This document shows, piece by piece, positions 1 through 11,654 of a stretch of DNA of 64,000 nucleotides. Numbering within the stretch: position 1 is the stretch's first letter; each line of letters begins with the position of its first letter. The translations under genes and the position numbers were made by a program. Location: positions 27,538 to 91,537 of the forward strand of contig CAJNDS010000570.1 of the NCBI GenBank assembly GCA_905221605.1, written 5' to 3'. The notes beneath the pieces were generated by a model. That model was not told where the DNA came from and ran no database searches. It was given only the letters and a program-made list of their open reading frames with translations. This stretch comes from Symbiodinium natans (lineage: Eukaryota > Sar > Dinophyceae > Suessiales > Symbiodiniaceae).

Positions 1-531
1 AGAGGTAGAGAGGTAGAGAGGTAGAGAGGTAGAGAGGTAGAGAGGTAGAGAGGTAGAGAGGTAAAGAGGTAGAGAGGTAGAGAGGTAGAGAAGAGAGGTA
101 GAGAGGTAGAGAGGTGAAGAGGTAGAGCGGTAGAGAGGTAGAGAGGTAGAGAGGTAGAGAGGTAGAGAGGTAGAGAGGTAGAGAGGTAGAGAGGTAGAGA
201 GGTAGAGAGGTAGAGAGGTAGAGAGGTAGAGAGATAGAGAGGTAGAGAGGTAGAGAGGTAGAGAGGTAGAGAGGAGATGTAGAAAGGTAGAGAAGTAGAG
301 AGGTAGAGAGATAGAGAGGTAGAGAAGTAGAGAGGTAGAGAGGTAGAGAGGTAGAGAGGTAGAGAGGTAGAGAGGTAGAGAGGTAGAGAGGTAGAGAGGT
401 AGAGAGGTAGAGAGGTAGAGAGGTAAAGAGGTAGAGAGGTAGAGAGGTAGAGAAGAGAGGTAGAGAGGTAGAGAGGTGAAGAGGTAGAGCGGTAGAGAGG
501 TAGAGAGGTAGAGAGGTAGAGAGGTAGAGAG
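1..531. repeat. GGTAGAGA tandem array (8-bp unit)
   Basis: About 65 copies of an 8-bp unit, starting before the window edge. Variants (GGTAAAGA, GGTGAAGA, GGTAGAGC and a shortened AAGAGA unit) occur in the same order at about 61-135 and again at 423-497. The array has therefore also grown by duplication of a block of roughly 362 bp. No coding potential. Confidence 0.95.
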
Positions 532-3249
532 GCTGTGAAAGCCTCCAAGTCTTCGAAGTCCGGCAGCGGTGCTGCAAAGTGCACCAACACCACATCCAAA
601 GGCTCCGAGGCGAACTGCTCCAGCGAGCGCTCCAGGGCACCTTTTGGAAGCAAAAGCAAGAGTGGACTCTGAGTGGACGAAATGGACGAATCGACGAATC
701 CGCTCTTATTGAAGAGAAAGCGATCTGGAACTCTTTGATATGGAACCATGTGAGGCTCGCTAGGACCTGAGCTGCGGACTGGCTATCCACGAAACCCTTC
801 CAGCATGTGTCGGATGCATGGCATGCAGCTGCATCTGCATGCTGCATATGTTTCGTAACTTCGTAACTGGAGAGGTTCACACACAAGATTGAGCTGGAGC
901 CATCCACGAGTCTGACTTGCACCTGCCTGTTGCTCAAGGATCCGGCCCCTATTGCTGTCAAGAAAACCTGACAAAAACGCAGCCTCGCGCAGCCTCTAGC
1001 AAACTCAGCACGCTCGCAGGCCTTTACTCGTGCCCCCCTCTTTGCTGCCTCAAAACAACACATGTACTCAACTTCTGAGGGAACGAACCGCAGCTCGGGA
1101 TGCTGCCAAGCATGATGCAACTGTCAGCGTAGCCTTCAAAGTCAAAAGACATATAGAGAAATATAGAGAAATCGAATTGAAAATGAACACGACGTGTGTA
1201 CGTGAAATACAAAGCCTTCGCACGAAATGTGGGCACCAGCACAGCCTCCTGCCTCGTAGGCTGCTTGGAGAACAACCTGCTGCAAGCACTGCTGCAAGCA
1301 CTGCTGCAAGCACTCGCTCGATGGACCGCAGCTTCACAGACACGACACACAGCGCCTTGGCGAAAACGAACCAATCGTTGGAGCGCACTGCCTTTAGGTA
1401 GCCGACAGGCAAGGCACCGCAGAGAACCTTCCAGTCGAAAAGGGCGAATACGCTACAGTCACGACACGTGCAGAATGTGCGACCTGGCAAACCTGATGAC
1501 TCATCTGCCACACCTCTGAGCGAAGCTGAACACTGTGAGCTCTTGAGAGGTGGCATTTCAGGACGAACGTGCCGAGTGTGCCTCGGTTTCCCAGTGGACG
1601 CCCACCTGAACAAGACCGGGCATGGGTCTGATGGGTGCTGCTGCAACCGCTGATGTTGCGTGATACTTTTTGTCTTGCAAACTGCACCCGACTGCGCACA
1701 CATCAAAACACACCGTGTAGCACTATGTCGCAGCCCACTTTGCGCACTTTTGCTCTCCCGGCCTGGACAACCTCACGGGCCTGGTTTTCCAGGTCGTGGT
1801 TCGTGGCCAAACGGTGGCTGAACCTCAAATGGGTAACGGATGTGGGACTTCGATGGAACGATGTCTGCTGATGTTTGCAAGCTTGCACGCCCGCAGATCC
1901 CGACTTTGCGATGCTTCCGTCCACCCGGGGCAGGCAGTGGCCATTCCTTTGGCTCTCCAACGTTTGTGGGCTTGAAGCTGAGGCGGCTGGCGACAAGGTC
2001 GGCTGAGGCGGCTGAGGTGTGAGCTTCATTGTCCAGTATCCTCGGGAGGTCTTGCTCGCAACACACTCTTATGGCTTTCACGTTCAAGCTCAGCTATACT
2101 TTCATATTCTGTTGCACTGCCTTGCTTCGCTACCCATCCTCTACTCATCTGTCTGCGAAGGAACATCCAGGGAGGCACGGCAAACTCGGCCTCTATTGTA
2201 CTGCTCTCAGAAACACGTGTGCCCCATGCGAATCGTACCCGTCGGCTCTCCTGAGTGCAACGGGCCTTGGCACATTGTGAGGTTCCTGTCAAGTTCCTTT
2301 TCTCGGTTCTCTTCCGCTTCGACGTGTGAATTGTGTGAATTGCCCCGGCAGCTGATTGGCTCCCCTCACGAAAGGGGCAAAAGCGTAATGGGCGTAATGG
2401 CATTTGCCGATCATTTGCCCGAGCACGGTGAACCGGCATCAACGCAGCCCAGCGTGGCAACAGCGTAAGCACCAAAAACATCATATACCATACATGTAGG
2501 AAACTATACCAGCAAACACCCCACACAAAATGTATCGAAACGGTATGATTCACTTTGTCTGGAACCTGTGTGGATTCAAGAAGCTGGAAGCAATGTAGTA
2601 ACACCGCGCCACTACGCTCATACTGAAGTGAGAGCACGGGCAGCTTAGTGGATGTGTCGGATGTGCACCGATCCGGAACCGCTCCAGACCGCGTGCACCG
2701 GCTGGTGAGCACGGTGCGACCGTCAAGCTTCGCCGTATCCGATCTAGCGCAGCTGACAACAGATGGTCTGCACAGTGTCTCTGATGACATCTCGCAGGTG
2801 CTCCACCAGCAGCCATTAGCAGCCATTAGCAGCCATTAGCATCCCGAGGCAGAGGGTCCGTCGGCTGCCGTTGTCTTTGATTCCGGCAGAAGGCTCTTGA
2901 CATTGCGACCTGGTTCATCAGTTCATCACAAGACCGAGAGTTTTTGGGAGGAAAGCATGGCAAGGCACGAAGGGGGTAGGTAACCCTGTCACATCACCGC
3001 AGCGGAGCAGCGATCAGAGCCGGGGGTCTCAGAAGCGCGCCACCGAACAAAGCTAGCGATGCACAACACACTGTTGGGGCGAACGCCGGGACCTTTTTCG
3101 TGTCGCTCCTCTTTCCCTCTTTCGGCCCCTTTCCTGCCATCTCTCGCTTCCGTGTCCTCTTTCCTTTCCTTAGGTTCGGTCCGTGCTTGGCATTCTGCAC
3201 GAGGCTGGCAAGCTCTTCAAGGAGGTCCACCGGACGTGCTCCGGCCTGC
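532..3249. other. No gene recognised; unique-looking spacer
   Basis: Reading frames here are short and overlap each other on both strands, and none shows a recognisable domain. Two tiny tandem repeats are present: a 12-bp CTGCTGCAAGCA unit three times at 1277-1312 and a 10-bp AGCCATTAGC unit three times at 2811-2840. Confidence 0.7.
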
Positions 3250-4650
3250 AAAAGGGAGAGAAAGAAGGAAAGAAGGAAAGAAGGAAAGAAGGAAAGAAGG
3301 AAAGAAGGAAAGAAGGAAAGAAGGAAAGAAGGAAAGAAGGAAAGAAGGAAAGAAGGAAAGCAGGAAAGAAGGAAAGAAGGAAAGAAGGAAAGAAGGAAAG
3401 AAGGAAAGAAGGAAAGAAGGAAAGAAGGAAAGAAGGAAAGAAGGAAAGAAGGAAAGAAGGAAAGAAGGAAAGAAGGAAAGAAGGAAAGAAGGAAAGAAGG
3501 AAAGAAGGAAAGAAGGAAAGAAGCAAAGAAGGAAAGAAGGAAAGAAGGAAAGAAGGAAAGAAGGAAAGAAGGAAAGAAGGAAAGAAGGAAAGAAGGAAAG
3601 AAGGAAAGAAGGAAAGAAGGAAAGTAGGAAAGAAGGAAAGAAGGAAAGAAGGAAAGAAGGAAAGAAGGAAAGAAGGAAAGAAGGAAAGAAGGAAAGAAGG
3701 AAAGAAGGAAAGAAGGAAAGAAGGAAAGAAGGAAAGAAGGAAAGAAGGAAAGAAGGAAAGAAGGAAAGAAGGAAAGAGAAGGAAAGAGAAGGAAAGAGAA
3801 GGAAAGAAGGAAAGAAGGAAAGAGAAGGAAAGAGAAGGAAAGAGAAGGAAAGAGAAGGAAAGAGAAGGAAAGAGAAGGAAAGAGAAGGAAGAGAAGGAAA
3901 GAGAAGGAAAGAGAAGGAAAGAGAAGGAAAGAGAAGGAAAGAGAAGGAAAGAGAAGGAAAAAGAAGGAAAAAGAAGGAAAAAGAAGGAAAGAGAAGGAAA
4001 GAGAAGGAAAGAGAAGGAAAGAGAAGGAAAGAGAAGGAAAGAGAAGGAAAGAGAAGGAAAGAGAAGGAAAGAGAAGGAAAGAGAAGGAGAGAGAAGGAGA
4101 GAGAAGGAGAGAGAAGGAGAGAGAAGGAGAGAGAAGGAGAGAGAAGGAGAGAGCAGGAGAGAGAGGAGAGAGAAGGAGAGAGGAAGAGAGAGAGAGAGGA
4201 GAGAGAGAGGAGAGAGGAGGAGAGAGAGGAGAGAGGAGGAGAGAGAAGGAGAGAGAAGGAGAGAGAAGGAGAGAGAAGGAGAGAGAAGGAGAGAGAAGGA
4301 GAGAGAAGGAGAGAGAAGGGGAGAGAAGGAGAGAGAAGGGGAGAGAAGGGGAGAGAAGAGGAGAGAAGGAGAGAGAAGGGGAGAGAAGAGGAGAGAAGGG
4401 GAGAGAAGGAGAGAGAAGGAGAGAGAAGAGGAGAGAAGGGGAGAGAAGGAGAGAGAAGGGGAGAGAAGGAGAGAGAAGGAGAGAGAAGGAGAGAGAAGGA
4501 GAGAGAAGGAGAGAGAAGGAGAGAGAAGGAGAGAGAAGGAGAGAGAAGGAGAGAGAAGGAGAGAGAAGGAGAGAGAAGGAGAGAGAAGGAGAGAGAAGGA
4601 GAGAGAAGGAGAGAGAAAGAGAGAGAAAGAGAGAGAAAGAGAGAGAACAA
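3250..4650. repeat. 1.4-kb polypurine tandem array
   Basis: The plus strand is almost pure A/G for 1.4 kb; I see only isolated pyrimidines near 3361, 3523, 3625 and 4154. The unit changes along the tract: GAAAGAAG-type 8-mers to about 3775, GAGAAGGAAA-type 10-mers to about 4090, GAGAGAAGGA-type 10-mers to about 4615, then GAGAGAAA. It is open in all forward frames only because purine codons include no TAG or TGA in these phases. It should not be read as a gene. Such tracts can adopt triplex (H-DNA) structure. Confidence 0.95.
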
Positions 4651-5089
4651 GCAAAACAGCGGAAGAAAGAACAGAAGACTGGAAAACCTGTTCAGAACTC
4701 GGCTCTTATTGAAACTAGGAGAACGAAGTAAATTACTAAATGAAGAATGCGCCGAAAAGAGAATGGTGTGCCCCTTGGCCCGTGGAGTGGACGAAGTAAT
4801 TCCTCCGGTTCAGAGAAGGCGCGAACATCAAGAATTGTAATGCCGTGCTATTGTACGGTGTTGCTGTTCAGCTGTTGCATCACAACACACCGATCACACC
4901 CTCCTGAAGAAGGTAGCTGCCGGGCAAGCAATCGCGGAAGCGGCTCCTTGTGTTGCCTTCGGTTTCGCAACACGCCAGATGCGCTACACGCCTTCACCTC
5001 TCCATGCACTCCACCCTTCGAGGCGAGTGGCTTTGGTGCAGTAGTGCGTGATCCCATCCTTTTGCTCACAAAGAACACAAAAACACAAA

Positions 5090-5134
<45 letters not shown>

Positions 5135-6052
5135 GAAAGATCATTGTCTCAGCAAAAGTTTGCGCAACAATGCGCAACACGTACATCTCCTCGGGGTGGT
5201 AGCCGTCCACAGTCTCCAGGCAGTTGAAGAGCGAGGAAACCTAGCCCATCCCGGTGAGGAAAGACCGAGATGTAGGAGAGATGCAGGAGAGCGAGCATGT
5301 GTTGAGCAGGAGAGAGCGTGTTTGACATGATGCAACTGAAAGATACTCCTAGCGGAGAGAGCGGAGAGGTGTGGAGAGTAAGAAACGAAGATTGCAACAA
5401 CTCCAGCACGTAGAAGACGTAGACAAGAAAAGCGAGTGAGGCAAAGCGCAAGGGAACAGAATGTGAACGTATACCATGAAATGAGCATGTACAACTTGTT
5501 AAGATCTGCGAACCAATGGAAAAAGTGTGAAAACAGAAACAAAGACCACACTACAACGACACCCGGAATGAATATGTCGAAGGCTGAGGGTTCAATGAGG
5601 TGTCTTCGCCTGGAAGACCGCGCCGGCATTCGCGGGATCTTGGTAAAGGCTCAAGGAATCGCTCGTAACGTTCGCGAAGCTAAGAGCCTTGGTTGGAGTT
5701 GGTCGTCAAAAACATTCAAAATGAGATGCCCGAGGCCCCTGCCGCTCGCAGCAGCTCTACAAAGGCTTTCCACAGACTCTACAGTGACTCTACAGTGACT
5801 CTACAGTGACTCTACAGCTCTCTGAGGCTCGAAGCCCCAGCATGGAAGTAGTCACCGTGACCTTCCTGAAAGCTCTCAAATCGAGGGGCCGCACCGAAAG
5901 CAAAAATGTCTCCATGTTTCGCCGCTGCGCAACTTGCCTGTCTTGCCGCATCCAACTGGGCTTTTAAGTCTGCGAGGGTCGGCGTTCTCAAGGTTCCTGC
6001 CTACTGCACGCAAGATCTGACACAAAGAGTGACTCTCTGACCCTCTGAGACG
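4651..6052. other. No gene recognised; contains (CA)n and an 11-bp minisatellite
   Basis: No frame here resembles a protein I know. An (AC)n microsatellite occupies about 5092-5124. An 11-bp unit GACTCTACAGT is repeated four times at 5775-5817. Confidence 0.7.
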
Positions 6053-6260
6053 CACTCTCTCTCACTCTCACTCTCTCTCTCTCTCTCTCTCTCTGTGAAG
6101 GACATTCGGGACATCTCCTGGAACATCTTCCCGGTGCTCTTGCAGATCAAAAGGCCTCCATCGCGAGAGAAAGGGAGAGAAAGGGAGAGAAAGAAAAGAG
6201 AGTTGGAGAGAACGAGAGAGAGCAGGTGAGAGAGAGAGAGAGCGAGAGACGAGAGAGAGT
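6053..6260. repeat. (CT)n tract facing a GA-rich tract
   Basis: A (CT)n run at about 6053-6094 is followed after about 75 bp by a GA-rich run at about 6168-6260. The two are complementary in inverted orientation and could fold back on each other. Confidence 0.8.
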
Positions 6261-7615
6261 CAACTTCAAGTTCACCTTTAATTAAACACAGAAACGCCAG
6301 CACAAACACTGTTGCACACGCCGCCTGCCGCCGCCTCAAAATCGCTCCTCATCTCTTTGTACTTTCCCTCCGGGACGCCGAAGGCCTCTGCATGTAGAGC
6401 AAGGAGCATGCGTGCAAGCGTATCCTACATATGCTACGTGGACATCCCATGCAAAGCACAAAGCCCATGAAGTGTGCCTCCTCGAACCAAGTCGGCGAAA
6501 GCCTTTAAATCTCGCCATGCAGCAAAATATTGTCTCTGAGTTCTGTGTGAGTTGCCGACACGACATCTCGCGTGCCAGGCATGCGCAACGGACGATCACA
6601 GAAACAGCCACAACGGTGGTGCCATCGCGTAGGCGATCCAGCAGCTTTAGGCCAGAGTTGAGTTTTTCGATCGTTCAGCGTAGCAGCTTTGGTAGGCTTA
6701 GACGTTTTAGGTAGCGGCTAGTGTTTCAAGCCGATGCTATGTGTTGTGTGCATCCCTAATGACCGTCATTGCTGTGCATCTTGAGCCTCACACAAACACA
6801 CCGTATCACACCATATCACACCATCATGCTCGCGGCAAGCTGAAAGGTGGCTCAGCATGCAACTCCCCGCTGAAGGTTTCCCGCAGCTGTGTGAAGAGAG
6901 CTGCTTCGAGCACACTTCTTTCGATTTGGAACATTTTCTGTGTCCAATATCGTTTGAAGGCGTCATTGCTTACATCGAGAATTTGGAAAGTTCATGAATC
7001 TAATTTGGCTTGGATACTTGCAGAAGAACCGCCCCCTCTCTCCGAGCTTGCAATGAAAAACACAAGGCAGATATAACATAGACCCATCGAGGCCCGCACA
7101 GCCTTCCAACGGCCATTGACGTCCTTTTTTCGACTTACCCTTTTTCGTTTTTTCGATCCATGCTGATCCGCCAAAGGGCACAATATGTCAAACGCCTGAC
7201 GCTTGGTCTGAAGGAAGATGTCCAGGACTCTGGCAAACGCACTCGGATCTTGATACAACAAGGGCACTGGCAACCCCCTGCTGGCAAGAAAGACAGTTTG
7301 CAACAGGCTCCTGGTGAGCCGCGAAGCATTGCTGAGGTTTTGTGGGGACATTGTGGGGCAAAAGCCCGAAAAGGTTTTTGGACTTGGCCTTGGTCTGGGA
7401 AGTGATCAACTTGGCTGTTGCCACAATGCTCGGCATGCTCTCCCAGACTTGCACGGGAGCCTCTGAAAGGTTCCACCTTGGCCCCTTCTGCTTCTGCTCG
7501 GGTTGGTATTGAAGACAGCCTATGTGCGTTAACTGGTGCATGGCAAGTGGGCAAGCGCTATCTAACCCTATGGCCTATGGTATGGCCCTATGGGAATGCC
7601 GATGAGATTCTTTTT
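6261..7615. other. No gene recognised
   Basis: Reading frames are short and overlap on both strands. I see no conserved motif, RNA gene or repeat structure in this stretch. Confidence 0.6.
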
Positions 7616-7691
7616 GGAGAGGTTCTCCTACCAAAATCCAAAGAAAATAAAGGTTCTCCTATCAAAATACACAGGAAATAAAGGTTTCCCG

Positions 7692-7735
<44 letters not shown>

Positions 7736-7790
7736 AATATACACAGGAAATACAGGTTTTCACAGTAAAAAACAAGGGAAACAAGTAGGC
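7616..7790 (+). repeat. Degenerate ~36-bp tandem repeat interrupted by poly(A)39
   Basis: About four units of the type AGGTTCTCCTATCAAAATAC followed by an ACAGGAAATAA-like tail. One unit is expanded by 39 consecutive A residues at 7695-7733. The poly(A) lies inside the repeat, so it looks like microsatellite expansion of the A-rich part of a unit and not a retroposon tail. Confidence 0.7.
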
Positions 7791-7813
7791 TGGCACGGCC
7801 GGCTCTAAACGGC

Positions 7814-8017
7814 AGGGGTGGGGGGGGGGGGGGGGCGGGGGGGGGGGGGCGGGGGGGGGCGGGGGGGGGCGGGGGGGGGGGGGCGGGGGGGGGGGGGGGG
7901 GGGTGGGGGGGGGGCGGGGGGGGCGGGGGGGGGGGGGGCGGGGGGGGGGCGGGGGGGGGGGCGGGGGTGGGTGGGGGGGGGCGGGGGGCGGGGGGGGGGG
8001 CGCGGGGGGGGGGGGGG
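7814..8017 (+). repeat. ~200-bp poly(G) tract with periodic C
   Basis: Almost uninterrupted guanine, broken by single C or T residues roughly every 10-20 bases. The tract has dozens of possible G-quadruplex registers. Glycine-rich or proline-rich frames here are artefacts of the homopolymer. Assembly length is likely unreliable. Confidence 0.95.
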
Positions 8018-9278
8018 CCCCATTTGCAAACACGATTCGCGCGTGATGGGTTTCCAAAAATGTACGCATATGCTTTGCAGCAAGCTTGCACGGCTTTAAC
8101 AAAGAAGCGGGGGGGGTTGGCGGGGGGGAGGGGGCAGCCCCGTGCCTTGGACGCTTAACGTCTATTCTGCGCGCGCTCTTTGTTTTCTTGGATGCTTCCC
8201 GCAAACCTCTCTGGGACCGGGTTCTAACGCGGAAGGCGTTCTATCGGATCGGCCACGAAGAGGAGACGGTCGGTCAACGGAGGAGGATCGAACGGAATGA
8301 ATTTTAAAGGGAGGACACGGAGACGACACGGTCAAGGGAGGGGGGTCAGATGGAAAGGTGCTGCTGGTGTGGAAGGATGTGCTGGTATGTGAAGGGGTTG
8401 AGGACTTCCCGTGTTATTGACCGGACTAACCGATCAGGATACGTGACGGTTCTTATTCTTGGGGTCGAAGGAGAAGGAGCTTCCTCCTCAGTTATGTTCA
8501 TGATCCCCAGAAAATCCCAAATCCTGGCGAAACCTTCTGCCTACCCTGAACCTAGTAGGAACAAAGGAAACCACACAACCAATCCCACACAGGGTCCTAC
8601 GATGGGGCCGGTGCCCTGAAGCCCCGAACAGCAGGGTGTTGGGTTAGAACAGATAACAAGCAAGTATGATGGGATTAAGGTTAACCCAACCCTTCGTGTT
8701 TTGTCCCACCTGGAGAACGAGATGATGTTTGTATGACGGAGGCGAGATAATTAGATATTAGATGGAAATGCCAGTGCTCACGTGCACTGAGTGTTGCTGC
8801 AGTTGCTGTTGCTACAGCTGCTGCAGCTGCAACCTTCTCTTCGAGAGAGGCAGGCTTGCTGCTGGGCATGGGTGCGGCTCAAAGCATTAACAGGCAATGG
8901 GCTGGTTTAGCCAAACAGTGAGCAGCACAGGCCTTACGCATGCAATGGCTGGTATAGCCACACAGCAAGCAGCACAGCCACCGCACGCGAACTGCATGCT
9001 GCGAAGGCACAAACCGCTGCTGCGTTCTCGCCCTTACTAGCAGACTAGCAGACAGAGGCCCGCACGCAATGCGCAAAGCACTCCCTCAGCGTTCTCGCTC
9101 TTACTAACCAAGGGGTGCGCACAAACAAGCACCCACCTCGCCCCGCCCACGACGGCAAACCAACCCAAGCAATATCTTAGCGCTCTACCAGCCGGGGGGC
9201 CTGACGAACGCAGCAAAGGCCATTCGTGAATGCACCGTGTTCACAATCGACGACAATCGATCTCACGCAAAATTGAAT
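8018..9278. other. No gene recognised; one imperfect ~38-bp tandem duplication
   Basis: No frame is convincing. The segment 8894-8932 (GCAATGGGCTGGTTTAGCC...) is repeated imperfectly at 8942-8979. Otherwise I see nothing structured. Confidence 0.6.
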
Positions 9279-9550
9279 TCATGCTGGCCCAAGTACAATG
9301 CGACTCGCCGAAGCTATCCAACAGAAGATCGGGGCCGTGGTGATGGCCTGTGAGACGTCGGCGGCTGTTTGCCGGGCCGCCACGTCGAGGGCCAGCTGGT
9401 CCTGCGTGGATTTCAAGCTGTAGGTGGAGGCCACCTGGGCCAAAGTGGCGTTGTTGGCCGAGGTGATGGCCCGCATTCGTGGGGTGGTTGGCCAGCTTCA
9501 GGTCCACGGAAGCGGGAGTGCTCTTGGAGTCCAAGGTTGATAAGGCTGGT
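9279..9550 (-). pseudogene. Inverted fragment of an S74-type tail-fibre stalk
   Basis: The minus strand encodes alanine-rich stalk-like sequence (for example TLAQVASTYSLKSTQDQLAL and AADVSQAITTA). It is preceded in a different frame by a piece reading STLDSKSTPASVDLKLANH, so there is at least one frameshift. This style of Ala/Thr/Asp-rich repeat is what I associate with the stalk of dinoflagellate proteins that end in a peptidase S74 chaperone. The neighbouring plus-strand gene carries the same kind of module, so this is probably an inverted piece of a related gene. I infer a pseudogene. The exact ends are uncertain. Confidence 0.5.
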
Positions 9551-9589
9551 GCTAAGGCTGGCGAGGGTGGAAGCATTGGAAGCTATGGA

Positions 9590-11136
9590 AAGAGACACAA
9601 GCGGCCTGAACAGCCTGGTGGCCCTGCAGACCACGCCCGCGGACGTGGACCAGAAGGTGGCCACGGCCCTCATCGCGTACGTTCAACAGGCGGCCTTGGA
9701 CGCCGCCCTCGCCCTCCGAGACGGAAGGCTCGACGCTGCGGAGGCGGCAGCTTGCTGGCTGTGCGAGATGCGCGCCTCGACGGAAATCTTGGCCCTGCAG
9801 GGGAGCCGGGCCCTTTGCGACGGCGGCCGAGCTGTCGGCTTCCGAGACGAGTCTGCAGAGCGCCGTCGATGCGCTCAATGCAGCGCTGGCACTCACCACG
9901 GGCGCGTGGGAACCAAAGCGAGGAGACAAGGACAAGGAAGCAGCGCCTGAGGAGGTAAATGAAGAAGAAAAGGAAGAAGAAGCGTTGCGAGGAAAGAGTG
10001 CAGAAGGCTCAGAGGAGAAGAAAGAAGAAGAAAAGAAAGAAAAGAAGGAAGCCGAGAAGGATGACGATGATGCAACGTATGTTTTCCTGTCGAAAGAAGG
10101 CCTATGGCCGACGATCGTAAGCTCAATGCACTGGCCGGCCCTCGTGAGCTCGCCGTTCGGGCGGCTGAGCATCGCGTAGCGGAGGTGGGGCGTGTGTGAA
10201 GGGTTTCCGAGCCTGCCGCCGAGGTCCTCACCCTGACCCCGGCCTCGGCTAGTTTGGCGCGTCGTTGCTGAGCCCGCCCTTGGAGCGGGCCCCTCGTCGG
10301 TCGAGCTTTCCGGGCCGATTCTACTGCGTGGCTTGCGAAGACGCTGTTGATGAAATCCCACTTCTGCTGGTAGCTCTTCGTCCAGTGCGTGCACACGCCG
10401 AGCACGCGAGCTGGGCACCGCAGAGGCTTCGGGGTTTAGGGCTTAAGGTTGGCAGGCAAAGGGGTTCCGAGGCTGCTAGGGTCGGACTGTGTGCAGGTAG
10501 GTGGGTGAGTCTCGCTTTAGGCTCAGCGCTCCCGCGGGGCACGGGCAAGGCAGGCGGCTCCACGGCCGTGCAAGCGTAGGGGATTTGCAGGTGGTGTCCA
10601 CCGTCAACAGCGGCAACGTCACGGCGGAGGTGCAACTGCGGCAATGCTCGGTAGTGGCCTGCAACGCGGGCTCGGGGGAGCTCTCCGCCTTTTTTCGCGG
10701 GGGGCGTGCAGCTCTATGCCCAGGACCAGGCCATCTTCCTCCGCGCCGCGGCAACCGGACAGGCGAACCTCATTGTGGAAAGTAAGACAGGCTCTCCCAA
10801 TGACGGAGAGGATTGTGAATTATGAGTTCCAAAACCTATCAGACCGGAAGCTCAAAACGAACGTGGAGCCTGCGACGTTCGAGGAGCTGCAGGAGGTCTT
10901 TGACGCCGTGATGCCCCAGTGGTACCAGAGGACAGAGGGCAACCAGAAACGCACGCTGGGCTTCATCGCCCAACACGTGCAAGGCGCTGCGTGGGCAGAT
11001 CGCGGACGAAGAGTGGGGGGACCTGGTGACGCTCGACTACTCCAGGCTGGCCTGCGTCCTGTGGGGCGTTTGCAAGGGGTTGCAGGCGTGCGTGGAGGCC
11101 CTGGAGAAGAAGGGCAAGAAGCGGGGCCGCTCGTGA
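9590..11136 (+). pseudogene. Tail-fibre-like protein with C-terminal peptidase S74 (intramolecular chaperone) domain, frameshifted
   Basis: The N-terminal part (9590-9960) is an Ala-rich stalk with pieces such as LQTTPADVDQKVATALIAYV and AALDAALALRDGRLDAAEAA, then a Glu/Lys-rich linker (9955-10075). A beta-type segment follows (10590-10790, with SGNVTAEVQLRQCSVVACNA, then an AQDQAIFLRAAA stretch). The C-terminal domain at about 10815-11136 has the S74 signature SDRKLK, with Ser codon 10839-10841 and Lys five residues on at 10854-10856, then LGFIAQHVQ and a terminal DLVTLDYSRLACVLWGV. Known S74 domains (phage endosialidases and tail spikes) trimerise the fibre and self-cleave at this Ser using a Ser/Lys dyad. 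At least three frame changes are needed: one in a G run near 10698-10703, one near 10790-10820, one just after HVQ at about 10980. It therefore looks broken, although assembly errors could contribute. Confidence 0.7.
10200..10420 (-). other. Possible short minus-strand coding fragment inside the S74 region
   Basis: The minus strand reads TKSYQQKWDFINSVFASHAV followed by a basic, alanine-rich stretch. It is protein-like but not recognised. It sits between the charged linker and the beta segment of the S74 gene, in opposite orientation, so it may be another inverted piece. Confidence 0.2.
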
Positions 11137-11142
11137 TAGAAA

Positions 11143-11640
11143 ATGGACGCGGAGAACGTGAACCTATTCCGGCAGCTGGCCGCAGACTTCTCGGTCCGCG
11201 ACGCGCGGAAGCTGCACCAGCTGGCACGGCGGGAAATCCCGGACCGGCCGGGCATGACCTATGCCCGGGCCGCGCGGGCTTTGCGGGACGACGCGGCCAA
11301 GCAGATTTTGGCCCCCAAGCCCCGGTCTTTAGGCAAGAGTGCGGCCGAGGGCCAAGCTGAGAGGCAGTGACCAAAGCCCTGCCCGATAAGAAGACAGAGA
11401 CGGTTTCGGCAGCAGCCCGGGAGATCATCCCGAAGCTGGTGGAGGAGGAGACCAACTACGTTGTGTCCACGGATCGGGAGCAGCTAGAGCCAGCACCTGC
11501 CTGACGCAACCTTGGTCTACAACCGCCGGCCACACGAGGCCGTGCGTGCGGCTCCCGAGGATGTGGAGCACCAAAAATCCACCATGTTCCGATTGTACCA
11601 GGATAATGCTAAAAAGTTCCAGCACAACATGCCCTGTCCA
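11143..11640 (+). pseudogene. Retroviral-type integrase remnant (dinoflagellate virus/Polinton-like type)
   Basis: An ATG seven bases after the S74 stop starts MDAENVNLFRQLAADFSVRD, a 75-residue frame. It is followed in other frames by KALPDKKTETVSAAAREIIP and NYVVSTDREQ, and then by YNRRPHEAVRAAPEDVE and RLYQDNAKKFQHN. As I remember the family, these pieces fall in the N-terminal, core and C-terminal parts of integrases found in dinoflagellate mobile or virus-derived loci. The core between STDRE and VYNRRP appears deleted, which removes most of the DDE catalytic segment. It is non-functional as read. Close linkage to an S74 fibre gene suggests one virus-like source for both. Confidence 0.5.
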
Positions 11641-11654
11641 CGGCGCATAGGCGC

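Noticed and set aside
1024-1401. Overlapping frames of ~120 residues on both strands
   Set aside because: Mirror frames of one another, with a repeated CTGCTGCAAGCA unit and no recognisable motif.
3059-4840. Very long open frames rich in Lys/Glu/Arg (plus) and Ser/Leu/Phe (minus) across the polypurine tract
   Set aside because: They are open on both strands and in several phases purely because of the purine repeat. There is no domain and no codon structure.
7695-7733. Poly(A)39 as a retroposon tail
   Set aside because: It sits inside a tandem repeat unit that continues on both sides; no transcript-like body precedes it.
7588-8204. Proline-rich and glycine-rich frames over the poly(G) tract
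   Set aside because: Homopolymer artefact; the same residues appear in all phases.
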